This document shows, piece by piece, positions 8,211 through 16,735 of a stretch of DNA of 50,366 nucleotides. A model generated the notes under the pieces. The model saw only the letters and a program-made list of their open reading frames with translations. It was not told the DNA's origin and made no database searches. The position numbers were made by a program, and so were the translations under genes. The first letter of the stretch is position 1. Each line of letters opens with the position of its first letter. This stretch comes from CAZNER01 sp964572065 (lineage in GTDB: Bacteria > Patescibacteriota > Dojkabacteria > JAHIVN01), in assembly GCA_964572065.1 (NCBI GenBank), contig CAZNER010000003.1:1-50366 (forward strand), read 5' to 3'.

Positions 8211-8765
8211 TTACCACCAGACTTCTTTTAAATTTAGTAAATAAGCCGTAATATTTGATAAAAGATGAAGTATTGGAGTTGCTATTAGAAGTACTAAAAT
8301 AATTTTCCATCCTGGGAAGTAATATATTGATACAAATAGAATACTTCCAACTAAGAAATCTAGTTGATCAAAAGGGGGCCAAGGACGCCCGCGTTTTATT
8401 CCAACTCTTCTTTTAATTAAACTTTTTATACTATCTCCAACTAATGCACCGAATCCTAGTAAGAAGCTGGTAATGAGGAAAAAGGCTAAAGAAGCATTAT
8501 TAAACGAGATCAAATACTCAAAATTGATACATGATTTTTTTACAAAAAGATACTGGAGAAATCCGGCTATAATGGCACAAAAAGTTCCAAAAGTTAATCC
8601 TCTGAATGTTTTACCATCTCCGAGGATTCTTTTGTTATTTATAGATTTACCTAGATCGATTGGGGTTGACCAGTCTTTAAGTTTAGGTATAGACATTGAT
8701 AAAGATGCGAAAGAGTTGGATACATATAATGGAATTGCGAAAAAGAATGCTTCTAATATTAACAC
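8211..8765 (-). CDS. carS: CarS-like CDP-lipid (CDP-archaeol type) synthase
   Basis: The 184-residue polytopic protein matches the CarS/DUF46 family, which in archaea transfers CMP from CTP to an unsaturated archaetidic acid, and is related to CdsA. Signature pieces are PIDLGKSINNKRILGDGKT at about 36-54 with FRG next, then GALVGDSIKSLIKRR, and PPFDQLDFLVGS near the C-terminal third. It lies directly upstream of the CDP-alcohol phosphatidyltransferase. CarS-type proteins occur in many CPR genomes, but their lipid substrate there is not established to my knowledge. I am confident about the family and unsure about the substrate. Confidence 0.82.
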   Translation of the reverse strand: MLILEAFFFAIPLYVSNSFASLSMSIPKLKDWSTPIDLGKSINNKRILGDGKTFRGLTFGTFCAIIAGFLQYLFVKKSCINFEYLISFNNASLAFFLITSFLLGFGALVGDSIKSLIKRRVGIKRGRPWPPFDQLDFLVGSILFVSIYYFPGWKIILVLLIATPILHLLSNITAYLLNLKEVWW

Positions 8766-8787
8766 TTTTTTAATTTAAATAAGTAAA

Positions 8788-10329
8788 TTATTTAGCTTTT
8801 TTTTCTGCGCGAAATTCTCTAATAACAGTTACTTTTACTGTTCCTGGATATTGTTGAGTATCTTCAATTTCCTTCGAAATTTTATGTGCGATTATTTCAC
8901 TATCTTTGTCAGATGTTTCATCAGGTTTAACTAGCACTCGAATTTCTCTTCCGGCATGAATTGCATAGGCATCCTTAACTCCTTTATATTTATTTGCTAT
9001 ATCTTCAAGAGCTCTTATTCTTTTTACATATTCTTCATAATTATCTCTTCTTGCACCTGGTCTTGAACCGGAAATTGCATCGGCAATTCTAACTATATAT
9101 GCCTCTATCGATTTTGCTTCTATATCACCATGATGTGCTTCAACAGCATTAGCAAGTTTTTCATCTCGTAAGTATTTTCGTACAATTTCTCCTGAAATGA
9201 TATGGTGAGGTTTCCCTTCAATTTCATTAACCATTACTTTACCTATATCATGCAATAGACAAGCTTTTTTAACGAGATCCACATCAGTATCTAGTTCTGC
9301 TGCAAGGGCTGATCCTAATTTAATCATTTCAAGAGTATGCTTTATTAAATTTTGTCCGTAGCTGTATCTATATTTGAATCTTCCAAGTAGTCTGATTATT
9401 TCAATTGGTAAGTCAGGGGAACCAGAGTCATAAGCAAGCTTTTCCCCAGTTTTCTTAATCTCCCGTCCAATTTCTTTTTTGATTTTATGTATCGTAGATT
9501 CAATAGTTCCTGGATGGACTCGACCATCTTTTAATAGTTTCTGTAGTGCAAGAGAAGCAACTTCTCTTCTGACTGGATCGAAACAAGAGAGAGTTACTGC
9601 TCCAGGAGCTTCATCAACAATAATGTCTACACCGGTGAGTTTTTCAAATGTCCGAATATTTCTTCCTTCTTTACCAATTATTTTCCCCTTTATTTCTTCA
9701 TTCTCCAAATCAATTGTTGTAGTTGTGGTTTCTGCTACATAATCAGTCGCTGATTTTTGCATAGCATCTATCAGAACCCATTTAGCTTTTTCATCGGCCT
9801 TTCTTTGGGCTTCGATTTCAGCTTTTTTAATTTTGTTTGCTATATCATTTTTTAATTCAGTTTCAAGTGATTTAAATAATTTTTTTTGAGCTTCCTCTTT
9901 TGTTAGATCGGCAATTTTTTCAAATTTTAGTGTTAATTTATCTCTTAATCTTTTTACATCATATTTAGCTTGATCTAGCGATTTACTTTTTGATTCTAAT
10001 TCATCTGCTTGTTTATATAAGGTTTTTTCTTTTTGAGAAAGTTTTCTTTCTCTTACATCTATTCTTTTTTCTTTATCATCTAAATCATCATACATTTCTT
10101 GAACTTTTTTCTCGGTTTTGGATTTAATTTCAAGAGACTCATTTTTAGCTTTTAAAAGGATTGATTTAGCTTTTTCACTTGAACGTGAAATTGCTTCTTC
10201 CTCAGATAATTCTTGAAATTGTTTATCTTTTATTTGTTTTTTTAGTTTTTTATTTGATTGTAGAAAATAGATTGAAGCACCTGTTCCAATTAGACCTATG
10301 GTGGTAGACACGATAGTTAAAATAGTCAT
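8788..10329 (-). CDS. rny: Ribonuclease Y
   Basis: Rny is a membrane-anchored endoribonuclease that starts mRNA decay. The 513-residue protein has the usual order: an N-terminal membrane helix (about 4-22), a long coiled coil (about 25-190, with ISRSSEKAKSILLKAKNE), a KH RNA-binding domain (IIGKEGRNIRTFEKLTGVD), and an HD hydrolase domain with LLHDIGK and the later HHGD. The length is typical of Rny (about 510-520). A promoter with a -10 at 10388-10393 and a dyad over its -35 region lies upstream. The next gene on this strand, carS-like, starts only 22 bp after its stop. Confidence 0.95.
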   Translation of the reverse strand: MTILTIVSTTIGLIGTGASIYFLQSNKKLKKQIKDKQFQELSEEEAISRSSEKAKSILLKAKNESLEIKSKTEKKVQEMYDDLDDKEKRIDVRERKLSQKEKTLYKQADELESKSKSLDQAKYDVKRLRDKLTLKFEKIADLTKEEAQKKLFKSLETELKNDIANKIKKAEIEAQRKADEKAKWVLIDAMQKSATDYVAETTTTTIDLENEEIKGKIIGKEGRNIRTFEKLTGVDIIVDEAPGAVTLSCFDPVRREVASLALQKLLKDGRVHPGTIESTIHKIKKEIGREIKKTGEKLAYDSGSPDLPIEIIRLLGRFKYRYSYGQNLIKHTLEMIKLGSALAAELDTDVDLVKKACLLHDIGKVMVNEIEGKPHHIISGEIVRKYLRDEKLANAVEAHHGDIEAKSIEAYIVRIADAISGSRPGARRDNYEEYVKRIRALEDIANKYKGVKDAYAIHAGREIRVLVKPDETSDKDSEIIAHKISKEIEDTQQYPGTVKVTVIREFRAEKKAK

Positions 10330-10387
10330 TTTTACTTTAATTAATAAATAATTATTTTATGTATAGGAGGGTTTATAAAGTAGGTAT

Positions 10388-10393
10388 ATTATA
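10388..10393 (-). promoter_or_regulatory. -10 box of the rny promoter
   Basis: On the minus strand this reads TATAAT, a full consensus match. A start about 7 nt downstream gives rny a leader of about 50 nt. No good -35 is present at 16-18 bp spacing; that position is occupied by the dyad at 10402-10422. Confidence 0.5.
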
Positions 10394-10401
10394 CGCAATA
10401 A

Positions 10402-10422
10402 GGTTAACACAAACAGTTAACC
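10402..10422. promoter_or_regulatory. 7-bp dyad over the -35 region of rny, candidate operator
   Basis: GGTTAAC at 10402-10408 and GTTAACC at 10416-10422 are perfect reverse complements around a 7-nt spacer. The dyad begins 9 bp upstream of the minus-strand -10 box, where a regulator would block or recruit RNA polymerase. It contains the GC-rich bases of an otherwise AT-rich gap. No long T-run follows, so it is a poor terminator. Confidence 0.4.
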
Positions 10423-10778
10423 CCTTTGATTCATTTGTAATTTTTACTTTATTTTTTTGTTTTAGTTTCATAATTAGCATTTATCATTTCTGTTGAATCA
10501 GAAAGATATACGAAAACTTCATAAAAACTCTTATACTTTTTGAGCGGACTAATTTCTCAATAGTCTATTTTGTTTTAGATTTTAGTAATTAAACTTTATG
10601 TCTAAATTTAATTAAGCTATTGATATTAATTTACATATTATAAATATTTAGCTTAATTGTCTAAATTAGAACACTCAGATCTAATGATACTTTTTTTAGG
10701 GAAAATATTCAAGTTAATTTAAAGTTTACAAGAGGATGAATACAAGAAAACATTGTAATCAAAGGTTTAATTAAGATT

Positions 10779-11987
10779 TTAGTCAAATATATTATTTAGT
10801 TTATTAAGTATTCTATCTATAAAATTTTCTTTTCTATATTGTTTATTTGGTTGTTGTGGAGTTATGGTTGGTTGTACCTGTTGTTCTTTTTCCTGAGGAA
10901 GGCTAATTTCTTCATGATTTTTTTGTAATTGCTGTATTGATTTGTTTTTTTGTGCAATTAGGTCGTTTTGTTGTTTAATAATTGCATCTTTATCTTGTAT
11001 TTTAGATTTTAATTCCTTATTTTCAATTTTTTGCTTATCGTATTTAGGTTTTATTTTTTTATATTCTTGGCTTTCTTTTACCAAATCAGCATGATCTTGA
11101 GACTCTACTAATCTTTTTATCATCTGATTTTCGGATAAGTTTAAATTTAAGAAGTAGTTTAAATCCTGATTACTGACTTTCCTTCCAAGTATTTGATGAT
11201 ATTTATGTTCTATCATCTTTTTTCTATCTTCACGGTTTTGTGGCTGTTTTGACAAATTACTATTATATGGCTGTGTACTAGAATATGGTGTATATGGTGC
11301 ATTGGTATTTAAACCTGTGGATGGAAATTGATTTGTTAATGGTTTATTAAATTGGGGAGTTTGAGTTAGAGGTCTAGGTTGTTGGGGATTTATTCCCATG
11401 CTTGTACTGGAGCCAGGTGGGGTATCTATATTATCTTTAACTCCTAAATAATTCTTTATTCCATTAACTATACCTGTTGCTAGTAAATCAAGTTTTGAAT
11501 CATCTTTTAAAAATTTTCGATCTTCTGGATTATCTATGTATAAACATTCAATTAATGCACTTGTTGGATTAGTATTATGGAGAAAGGCTAAAGATTTTAA
11601 AGGATGGTCATATTCGCTTTTTATCCCTTGGTTGGTTAGTTTTGTTAAATTGCATATTCCTTCAACAATAGACTTAGTCAATTTATATGAATCATTTTCT
11701 CCTTTATCTTTATACCATCCCTCAATTCCGCTTTTGCCGCCATCATTTATATGTATTTCGATACATATATCATCTGATTCCTCACTATATCCAGTTTTAT
11801 TTATCCATTCGATTTTAGCTGGAAGTTCAAGTTCAGGAGGTATGGATATAGTTATTATACCTATATCTCTTAGTTTATTTGTAACTTGATGGGCTATTTT
11901 TCTAGTTAGATCTACTTCTCTAAAATCTTCGAAAATAGCACCCGGTTCTTTATTAGTATGGCCTGCAGAAACAATTACTCTAGACAT
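10779..11987 (-). CDS. N-acetylmuramoyl-L-alanine amidase (Amidase_3) with coiled-coil tail
   Basis: The enzyme cuts the amide between MurNAc and the stem peptide. Residues 1-190 form the Amidase_3 domain: zinc ligands H10 (SAGHT), E24 (REVDLTR) and H79 (EIHINDG), and the catalytic E147 (ALIECLYI). I chose the ATG at 11987 (MSRVIVSAGH), because the longer frame needs a TTG at 12008. There is no signal peptide. A Pro/Asn/Gln-rich linker (about 195-255) leads to a DUF4214-like segment (YHQILGRKVSNQDLNYFL), then a coiled coil (about 315-365) and a Gln-rich tail. How it leaves the cytoplasm is not clear. It may act as a lysin or use a non-Sec route. Confidence 0.85.
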   Translation of the reverse strand: MSRVIVSAGHTNKEPGAIFEDFREVDLTRKIAHQVTNKLRDIGIITISIPPELELPAKIEWINKTGYSEESDDICIEIHINDGGKSGIEGWYKDKGENDSYKLTKSIVEGICNLTKLTNQGIKSEYDHPLKSLAFLHNTNPTSALIECLYIDNPEDRKFLKDDSKLDLLATGIVNGIKNYLGVKDNIDTPPGSSTSMGINPQQPRPLTQTPQFNKPLTNQFPSTGLNTNAPYTPYSSTQPYNSNLSKQPQNREDRKKMIEHKYHQILGRKVSNQDLNYFLNLNLSENQMIKRLVESQDHADLVKESQEYKKIKPKYDKQKIENKELKSKIQDKDAIIKQQNDLIAQKNKSIQQLQKNHEEISLPQEKEQQVQPTITPQQPNKQYRKENFIDRILNKLNNIFD

Positions 11988-12058
11988 GAGGATTTTTATA
12001 TATAACAAGAATTAATATAGTATATTTTACTATAAAATATGATTATGTAACAAATAAA

Positions 12059-13828
12059 TTATGTTGTCTCCAAATAAACCATATTACGGCTAATCCACAT
12101 TGTCTCAATTTCCATTTCTGAGCTTTCAAATTTATTTGAAAATGTTTCATTATTCCATTCCCAAATATAAATTTTATTTCCTTTCAGGTTATTGTTATCG
12201 TAGTCTTCATATTTACCATTTAAGGTTATTAATTCTTCTTTTCCATCCTGATCTAGATCAGAGATTTTTAAATCAACTATTGGTAGACTGATAGTTGAAC
12301 TAGAATACAATTTATTTAATTGATTATTTTCAAAGCTGAATATAAAAATATGATTACCTCTTTTGTTAAATCGAGATCCTTCTAAGTCTCCGAATTTTTG
12401 GCCATTATCTCCTACTCTCCAAAATGATACTGCTAATTCTTCAGACCCATTATCATTGACATCTCCTGTTGCGAAATCAGTTATAATCCAATCATTTCTG
12501 AAACGATATATAATTTCATTATTCTCAATTAAATATATCCTATTATTTACATTTACAACATTTAATTGTCTTTCTTCGTCTATATTCCATATCTTTTGTT
12601 CGTTTCGAATTTCTATGGTATTTTCAGTCGTTTCGTTTTCATTTGTATTAGAATCCAGATTTATAAGTATATCTCTCTGTTTTTCACTATAAATCCCATC
12701 CTCACAGCTGATGTAAGGTTTAGTTTCTGTATCAAAGTTTATTATATTTAGTATATCTGCTTTTTCAGCTCCAAATGCTACATTAGTCTCACAGAATTTT
12801 TTCATACGTAATGGAATTACTTCTACTTCAGTTACTTTATCTTTAGAAATTGATAAATTTAAAAGTAGTTCTTTTGTACAATTTTCCCACCTCATCTGGT
12901 CCAATACAAAATTACCCATGCTATAAACTATATATTTACCATTATATTGTTCAATATGCTGTACGGCATGGGGATGATGTCCTAAGACAATTTCGGCTCC
13001 AGCATCAATAGCTGCTCTGGCAAAGCTAGTTTGTCTTGAGTTTGGGATAGGTGTAAATTCAGTTCCAGAGTGCATAGATACTATGATTAAATCAACATCT
13101 CCATATTCACCGTTTTTGATTTTACCAATGTCTTCCTGAAGTCTTGATATATCCATTTCGTTTGTTCCGGCTGAATTTTCACTTGCAAAATAATATGAAG
13201 GGACTACATCAGAATCGTTGTAAGCAAGGAAGGCAATTGTTGTGTCTTTTATTTCTTTAATTAATGGTGTTCTAGCTTCCTGGATATTTTTGCCTGCACC
13301 AACATATTCAATATATGCTTCATTTATATAGTCAAAGGTTTTAATGAGACAATCTTCTCCAAAATCCATTGTATGGTTATTGGCAAGAGAGATTACATCG
13401 AATCCTCCATATGTAAGTGCTTCTACCGTTTCAGGATCAGCTCTAAATGTAACTTGAGTTATTCCAATTTTAGCCCCCTCACAAATTGGGCATTCAATAT
13501 TACAGAATGTTAAATCTCCTGATCTAAGAATATCTTTTGTGTTTTCTATAGGAAAATGGTAATCATTAGTTTCCTTCATTCTGTTTCCTATGTTTCTATC
13601 AAGAAGAAAATCGCCAACTGCAATTAAAGAAATGTTTTCTGATACATAGGGAACGTTCATTAATTCATCAATATTTATATCGATGGAGTCCTCATTTGCG
13701 TTATTATTACTATCTAGAGTGTTTGTTTCATTGTTTAATGAGTTTACTTTTAGAAAAAGTAATATTGTTGTAGGAATTATTATGATAAGAAATAACAATA
13801 CTGTTAATCTTTTTTTTCTTATTTCCAA
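12059..13828 (-). CDS. CapA-family (poly-gamma-glutamate type) metallophosphatase-fold protein with FG-GAP-like C-terminus
   Basis: A membrane anchor at about residues 8-28 is followed by a CapA domain: AVGDFLLDR, LTFCNIECP, VISLANNH, MDFG, VSMHSG and VLGHHPHAVQ, which keep the metal-binding Asp, Asn and His residues of the calcineurin-like fold. Residues about 430-560 resemble FG-GAP/VCBS propeller repeats with Ca-binding loops (GDVNDNGSEELAV, SDLDQDGKEELI). The start is TTG at 13828, since an in-frame TAG lies just upstream and the next ATG would remove the anchor. CapA proteins are linked to capsule poly-gamma-glutamate; no capBC partners are present here, so the substrate is open. It follows eno by 13 bp. 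Confidence 0.82.
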   Translation of the reverse strand: MEIRKKRLTVLLFLIIIIPTTILLFLKVNSLNNETNTLDSNNNANEDSIDINIDELMNVPYVSENISLIAVGDFLLDRNIGNRMKETNDYHFPIENTKDILRSGDLTFCNIECPICEGAKIGITQVTFRADPETVEALTYGGFDVISLANNHTMDFGEDCLIKTFDYINEAYIEYVGAGKNIQEARTPLIKEIKDTTIAFLAYNDSDVVPSYYFASENSAGTNEMDISRLQEDIGKIKNGEYGDVDLIIVSMHSGTEFTPIPNSRQTSFARAAIDAGAEIVLGHHPHAVQHIEQYNGKYIVYSMGNFVLDQMRWENCTKELLLNLSISKDKVTEVEVIPLRMKKFCETNVAFGAEKADILNIINFDTETKPYISCEDGIYSEKQRDILINLDSNTNENETTENTIEIRNEQKIWNIDEERQLNVVNVNNRIYLIENNEIIYRFRNDWIITDFATGDVNDNGSEELAVSFWRVGDNGQKFGDLEGSRFNKRGNHIFIFSFENNQLNKLYSSSTISLPIVDLKISDLDQDGKEELITLNGKYEDYDNNNLKGNKIYIWEWNNETFSNKFESSEMEIETMWISRNMVYLETT

Positions 13829-13841
13829 TCCAATTTTCTAT

Positions 13842-15158
13842 TTAATAATTTAAAGATGATGGTGTGTAATTTAATTCATTTTCTATTTCTAAAAGCCTAT
13901 TGTATTTGGCTGTTCTCTCACCTCTTGTTGGCGCACCGTCTTTTATTAACCGTGATCCGCATGCTACAGCAAGATCAGCGATGAAAGTATCTACAGTTTC
14001 ACCTGATCTATGTGAAACAATTTTTGTAATATTGTATTTATTACATAATTTTATTACTTCAAAGACCTCTGTTAATGTACCTATTTGGTTAGGTTTAATT
14101 ATAAGTCCGTTGATAATTTTTTCTTTTGCAGCTCTTTTGACTCTTTTAGGATTGGTAACTGTTAGGTCGTCTCCTACAAGTAATTTTTCTTTAAAATTAA
14201 ATTTTTTTGAGAGAGATTTCCAACCATCCCAATCATCTTCAGCTAAAGGATCTTCGATTAAATAAATAGGATATTTGTTTATTAGGTTTATATAAAATTC
14301 GCTTATTTTGGCTGGTTTATCAACTAAAACCTTTTCACCTGATATATTAGGTATAGCATAAACTTTATCGTCTTCTTCCCAATATTGACTTGACGCAACA
14401 TCAAGTCCGAATAATATTTCTTTTTCTATTTTGTATCCGCTTACTTCTACAGCTTCGAGAAGGAATTCAAGTGCTGTTTCGTCAGTCGGCAGGTTTGGAG
14501 CAAAGCCGCCCTCATCTCCAACTGAAGTTGTTGCACCTCTTTCCTTTAGGATTTTTTTAAGGCTATGATTGATTTCAGCTCCTGCTCTGAGTTGTTCAGA
14601 AAATTTTTCGATTCCTATTGGAATTATCATAAATTCCTGGATGCTTAATGTATTATCGGCATGGGCTCCTCCATTAAGAATGTTAAATAAAGGGCAGGGA
14701 ATAGTGAGGGGTTGGTTTTCAACCTGGTCTAAATATTTAGATATAATCCCGTTTAAATAATTGTAAAGTTTACGGCTTTGACTCTTTGCAGCTGCTCTGC
14801 AATTAGCAAAAGATACAGCTAATAAAGCATTTGCTCCAAGTTTTGATTTGTTCTTTGTTCCATCAAGTTCTATTAATGTTTCATCTATCTTTTCTTGATT
14901 TAGTGGATCCATTCCAGTTAATTTGGGTGCTATTTTGTCTTTAATATTTTCAATGGCCGTTAATACACCTTTACCTTGATATCTTGGTAAATCACCATCT
15001 CTTAATTCTAGTGCTTCGAATATACCCGTTGAAGCTCCAGAAGGTACAGAAAAATCTCCTTTTGTACCATCATCTAGAGTAATATATGCTCGAATAGTAG
15101 GATTCCCTCGTGAGTCTAAAATTTCTTGAGCCGTTATATTTTTGATTGCATTATACAT
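13842..15158 (-). CDS. eno: Enolase
   Basis: Enolase converts 2-phosphoglycerate to phosphoenolpyruvate in glycolysis. The 438-residue protein is full length and keeps family landmarks: ITAQEILDSRGNPT at the N-terminus, the substrate-loop SGASTGIFEALELRDGD, GGAHADN, SVGDEGGFAPNL, the Mg-binding LIEDPLAEDDW and LLVGDDLTVTNP, then IIKPNQIGTLTE and the signature VSHRSGETVD with the catalytic Lys and His context. It sits downstream of parB with a 57-bp gap and upstream of the CapA-like gene. Confidence 0.97.
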   Translation of the reverse strand: MYNAIKNITAQEILDSRGNPTIRAYITLDDGTKGDFSVPSGASTGIFEALELRDGDLPRYQGKGVLTAIENIKDKIAPKLTGMDPLNQEKIDETLIELDGTKNKSKLGANALLAVSFANCRAAAKSQSRKLYNYLNGIISKYLDQVENQPLTIPCPLFNILNGGAHADNTLSIQEFMIIPIGIEKFSEQLRAGAEINHSLKKILKERGATTSVGDEGGFAPNLPTDETALEFLLEAVEVSGYKIEKEILFGLDVASSQYWEEDDKVYAIPNISGEKVLVDKPAKISEFYINLINKYPIYLIEDPLAEDDWDGWKSLSKKFNFKEKLLVGDDLTVTNPKRVKRAAKEKIINGLIIKPNQIGTLTEVFEVIKLCNKYNITKIVSHRSGETVDTFIADLAVACGSRLIKDGAPTRGERTAKYNRLLEIENELNYTPSSLNY

Positions 15159-15215
15159 TTTGAGAATTGAATAATACTATATTGTAGCAGATTTGGAGGC
15201 TAAGATAAAAGGTGC

Positions 15216-16076
15216 TTATTTTTCTTTTAACATCTTGTATTTTTGATTAAGTTCTTTATCAGATTTAAAAGGAATAACTATTTTTCCGCCTCTTTTAGAA
15301 CGAAAGATTCTTAATTTCTCTCCGTATATTTCTCGTAGATTTTCTTCATAAGTTATTGTTTTTTTGTCGATTTTAAGTTTACTCTTTTTAGATTTTGTTG
15401 GTCTTCCTAGATTAAGTCTCCTAACTAATTCCTCAGTTGCTCTCACACTGAGTTGTTCATTTACAACCTTTTTATAGGCGCTATTTATTGCTTGAGATGA
15501 AGTAAGACCAAGTAAGGCTCTTGCATGGCCTTCAGTAATTTTTTCTTCTAACAGAGCTTTTTTTACAAGTTCTGGTAGGTTTAGAAGTCTAATTTTATTA
15601 GCTACAGCTGGTCTTGAAAGACTTACTTTTTTAGCTATTTGAGCATGACTCATTTTGTGATTATCTATCAGCTGTTTAAAAGCAAGAGCTTCTTCAAGCG
15701 GGTTTAAGTCCGCCCTATGGATATTTTCAACTATAGCAAGTTCTAGCATTTGTTTGGGAGTGACATCTTTTATTACTGCTGGGACAGTCTTTACTCCAGC
15801 GAGTTTTGCAGCCTTTAAACGTCTCTCTCCGGCTATTAGTTCATATTCATCGTCGTCTTTTTGAGTAACTATTAAAGGTTCTATGATTCCATTTTCTCTT
15901 ATTGAATCTGCAAGTTCTACTAATGTTTCTGGTTTTATTTCCATTCTTGGCTGGTAAGGATTTGGTTTTATTTGTGTTGTTTTTAAATTTGGAATATATG
16001 AATGATCTTTATCAACTGATGTATCTTCTGATATTAAAGCTGAAAGTCCTCTACCTAATACTTTGTTTTTTTTCAT
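15216..16076 (-). CDS. parB: Chromosome partitioning protein ParB
   Basis: ParB binds parS sites and spreads as a CTP-dependent clamp. The 286-residue protein has the N-terminal ParB/Srx CTP-binding domain (IKPNPYQPR, then ELIAGERRLKAAKLAG), followed by the HTH domain (LVENIHRADLNPLEEA-type region, then MSHAQIAKKVSLSRPAVANK) and a short C-terminal dimer domain. MKKNKVLGRGLSALI at the N-terminus is the conserved ParA-contact segment. It belongs to the run lepB, parA, methyltransferase, parB on this strand. No consensus parS is visible in the window. Confidence 0.95.
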   Translation of the reverse strand: MKKNKVLGRGLSALISEDTSVDKDHSYIPNLKTTQIKPNPYQPRMEIKPETLVELADSIRENGIIEPLIVTQKDDDEYELIAGERRLKAAKLAGVKTVPAVIKDVTPKQMLELAIVENIHRADLNPLEEALAFKQLIDNHKMSHAQIAKKVSLSRPAVANKIRLLNLPELVKKALLEEKITEGHARALLGLTSSQAINSAYKKVVNEQLSVRATEELVRRLNLGRPTKSKKSKLKIDKKTITYEENLREIYGEKLRIFRSKRGGKIVIPFKSDKELNQKYKMLKEK

Positions 16077-16107
16077 CTGTTTTAATATTCAAATTAAATA
16101 TAATTTA

Positions 16108-16671
16108 TTAATTCTTATGTAAACCAAAGACGCATAGAAAATTTCTTTTATCTAAGAATTTATCGATAATTTTGAAATGCTTAGATACAAGATTAACAAT
16201 TTCTTCTTTAGAAAAAATTAAATGAGTCATCAAAGGGTTACATATCTGAGTTGGAAGAGTGATAAATATTATCCCTTTATTTTTTAAAACTCTTTTCGAT
16301 TCATTTAATGTAAATTCTAAAGCCTCAATGGTATCATAATGCAGTGAATCAATAGCAAGTATTCCATCGAAAAGCTTCCTGTTAAAAGGTATTTTCTTGT
16401 GTATATCACCAGTTATAAATTTAATCTTTAGTTTTTCTTTTTTTGCCCACCTTTTGGCTAGTTTAAGAGATTCTTTAGAGAAATCCATTCCTATCATTTT
16501 AAAATCCGATTTGGCTAATCTGATACAATGTCTTCCACTTCCGCATCCTAAATCTAGAACTCTTTTTACTCTATAATCCATGAATTTATTAATTATTTTA
16601 TCTATAGAAGGATGAGGCTGAAGATAAAATCTTCCTCTTTGTTTGTAGAATTGGTTCCATGTTTTTTTCAT
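16108..16671 (-). CDS. Class I SAM-dependent methyltransferase within the par locus
   Basis: The 187-residue protein has a single methyltransferase fold. Motif I is VLDLGCGSGRH at residues 38-48, an acidic motif II follows (GMDFSKESL), then KFITGDIH and FDGILAIDSLHYD (motif IV region) and a post-motif helix with LKNKGIIFITLP. This is the ordinary methyltransferase-11 type, and the substrate cannot be inferred. It separates parA and parB, which are usually adjacent, with 31 bp before parB and 64 bp after parA. Confidence 0.82.
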   Translation of the reverse strand: MKKTWNQFYKQRGRFYLQPHPSIDKIINKFMDYRVKRVLDLGCGSGRHCIRLAKSDFKMIGMDFSKESLKLAKRWAKKEKLKIKFITGDIHKKIPFNRKLFDGILAIDSLHYDTIEALEFTLNESKRVLKNKGIIFITLPTQICNPLMTHLIFSKEEIVNLVSKHFKIIDKFLDKRNFLCVFGLHKN

Positions 16672-16735
16672 ATTTTTAAAGATTCATTTGTGAAACATTA
16701 TAACAGTGGTAGGCTAATATGAAAAGATGATTTTG

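Larger units (their letters stand above)
10330..10778. other. 449-bp gap between the amidase gene and rny
   Basis: No coding sequence is visible. The gap holds a minus-strand -10 box with a 7-bp dyad upstream of rny (listed separately), and a 10-bp inverted repeat (AATTAAGCTA at 10610-10619 and its complement at 10649-10658). A 10-bp direct repeat TGTCTAAATT (10599-10608 and 10658-10667) flanks that inverted repeat. The rest is AT-rich without a pattern I can name. Confidence 0.5.

Noticed and set aside
13996..14018. GTTTCAC-N9-GTGAAAC in eno, resembling split parS half-sites close to parAB
   Set aside because: parS needs the half-sites joined without a spacer, and these bases encode the conserved VSHRSGETVD segment of enolase, so protein constraint explains them.
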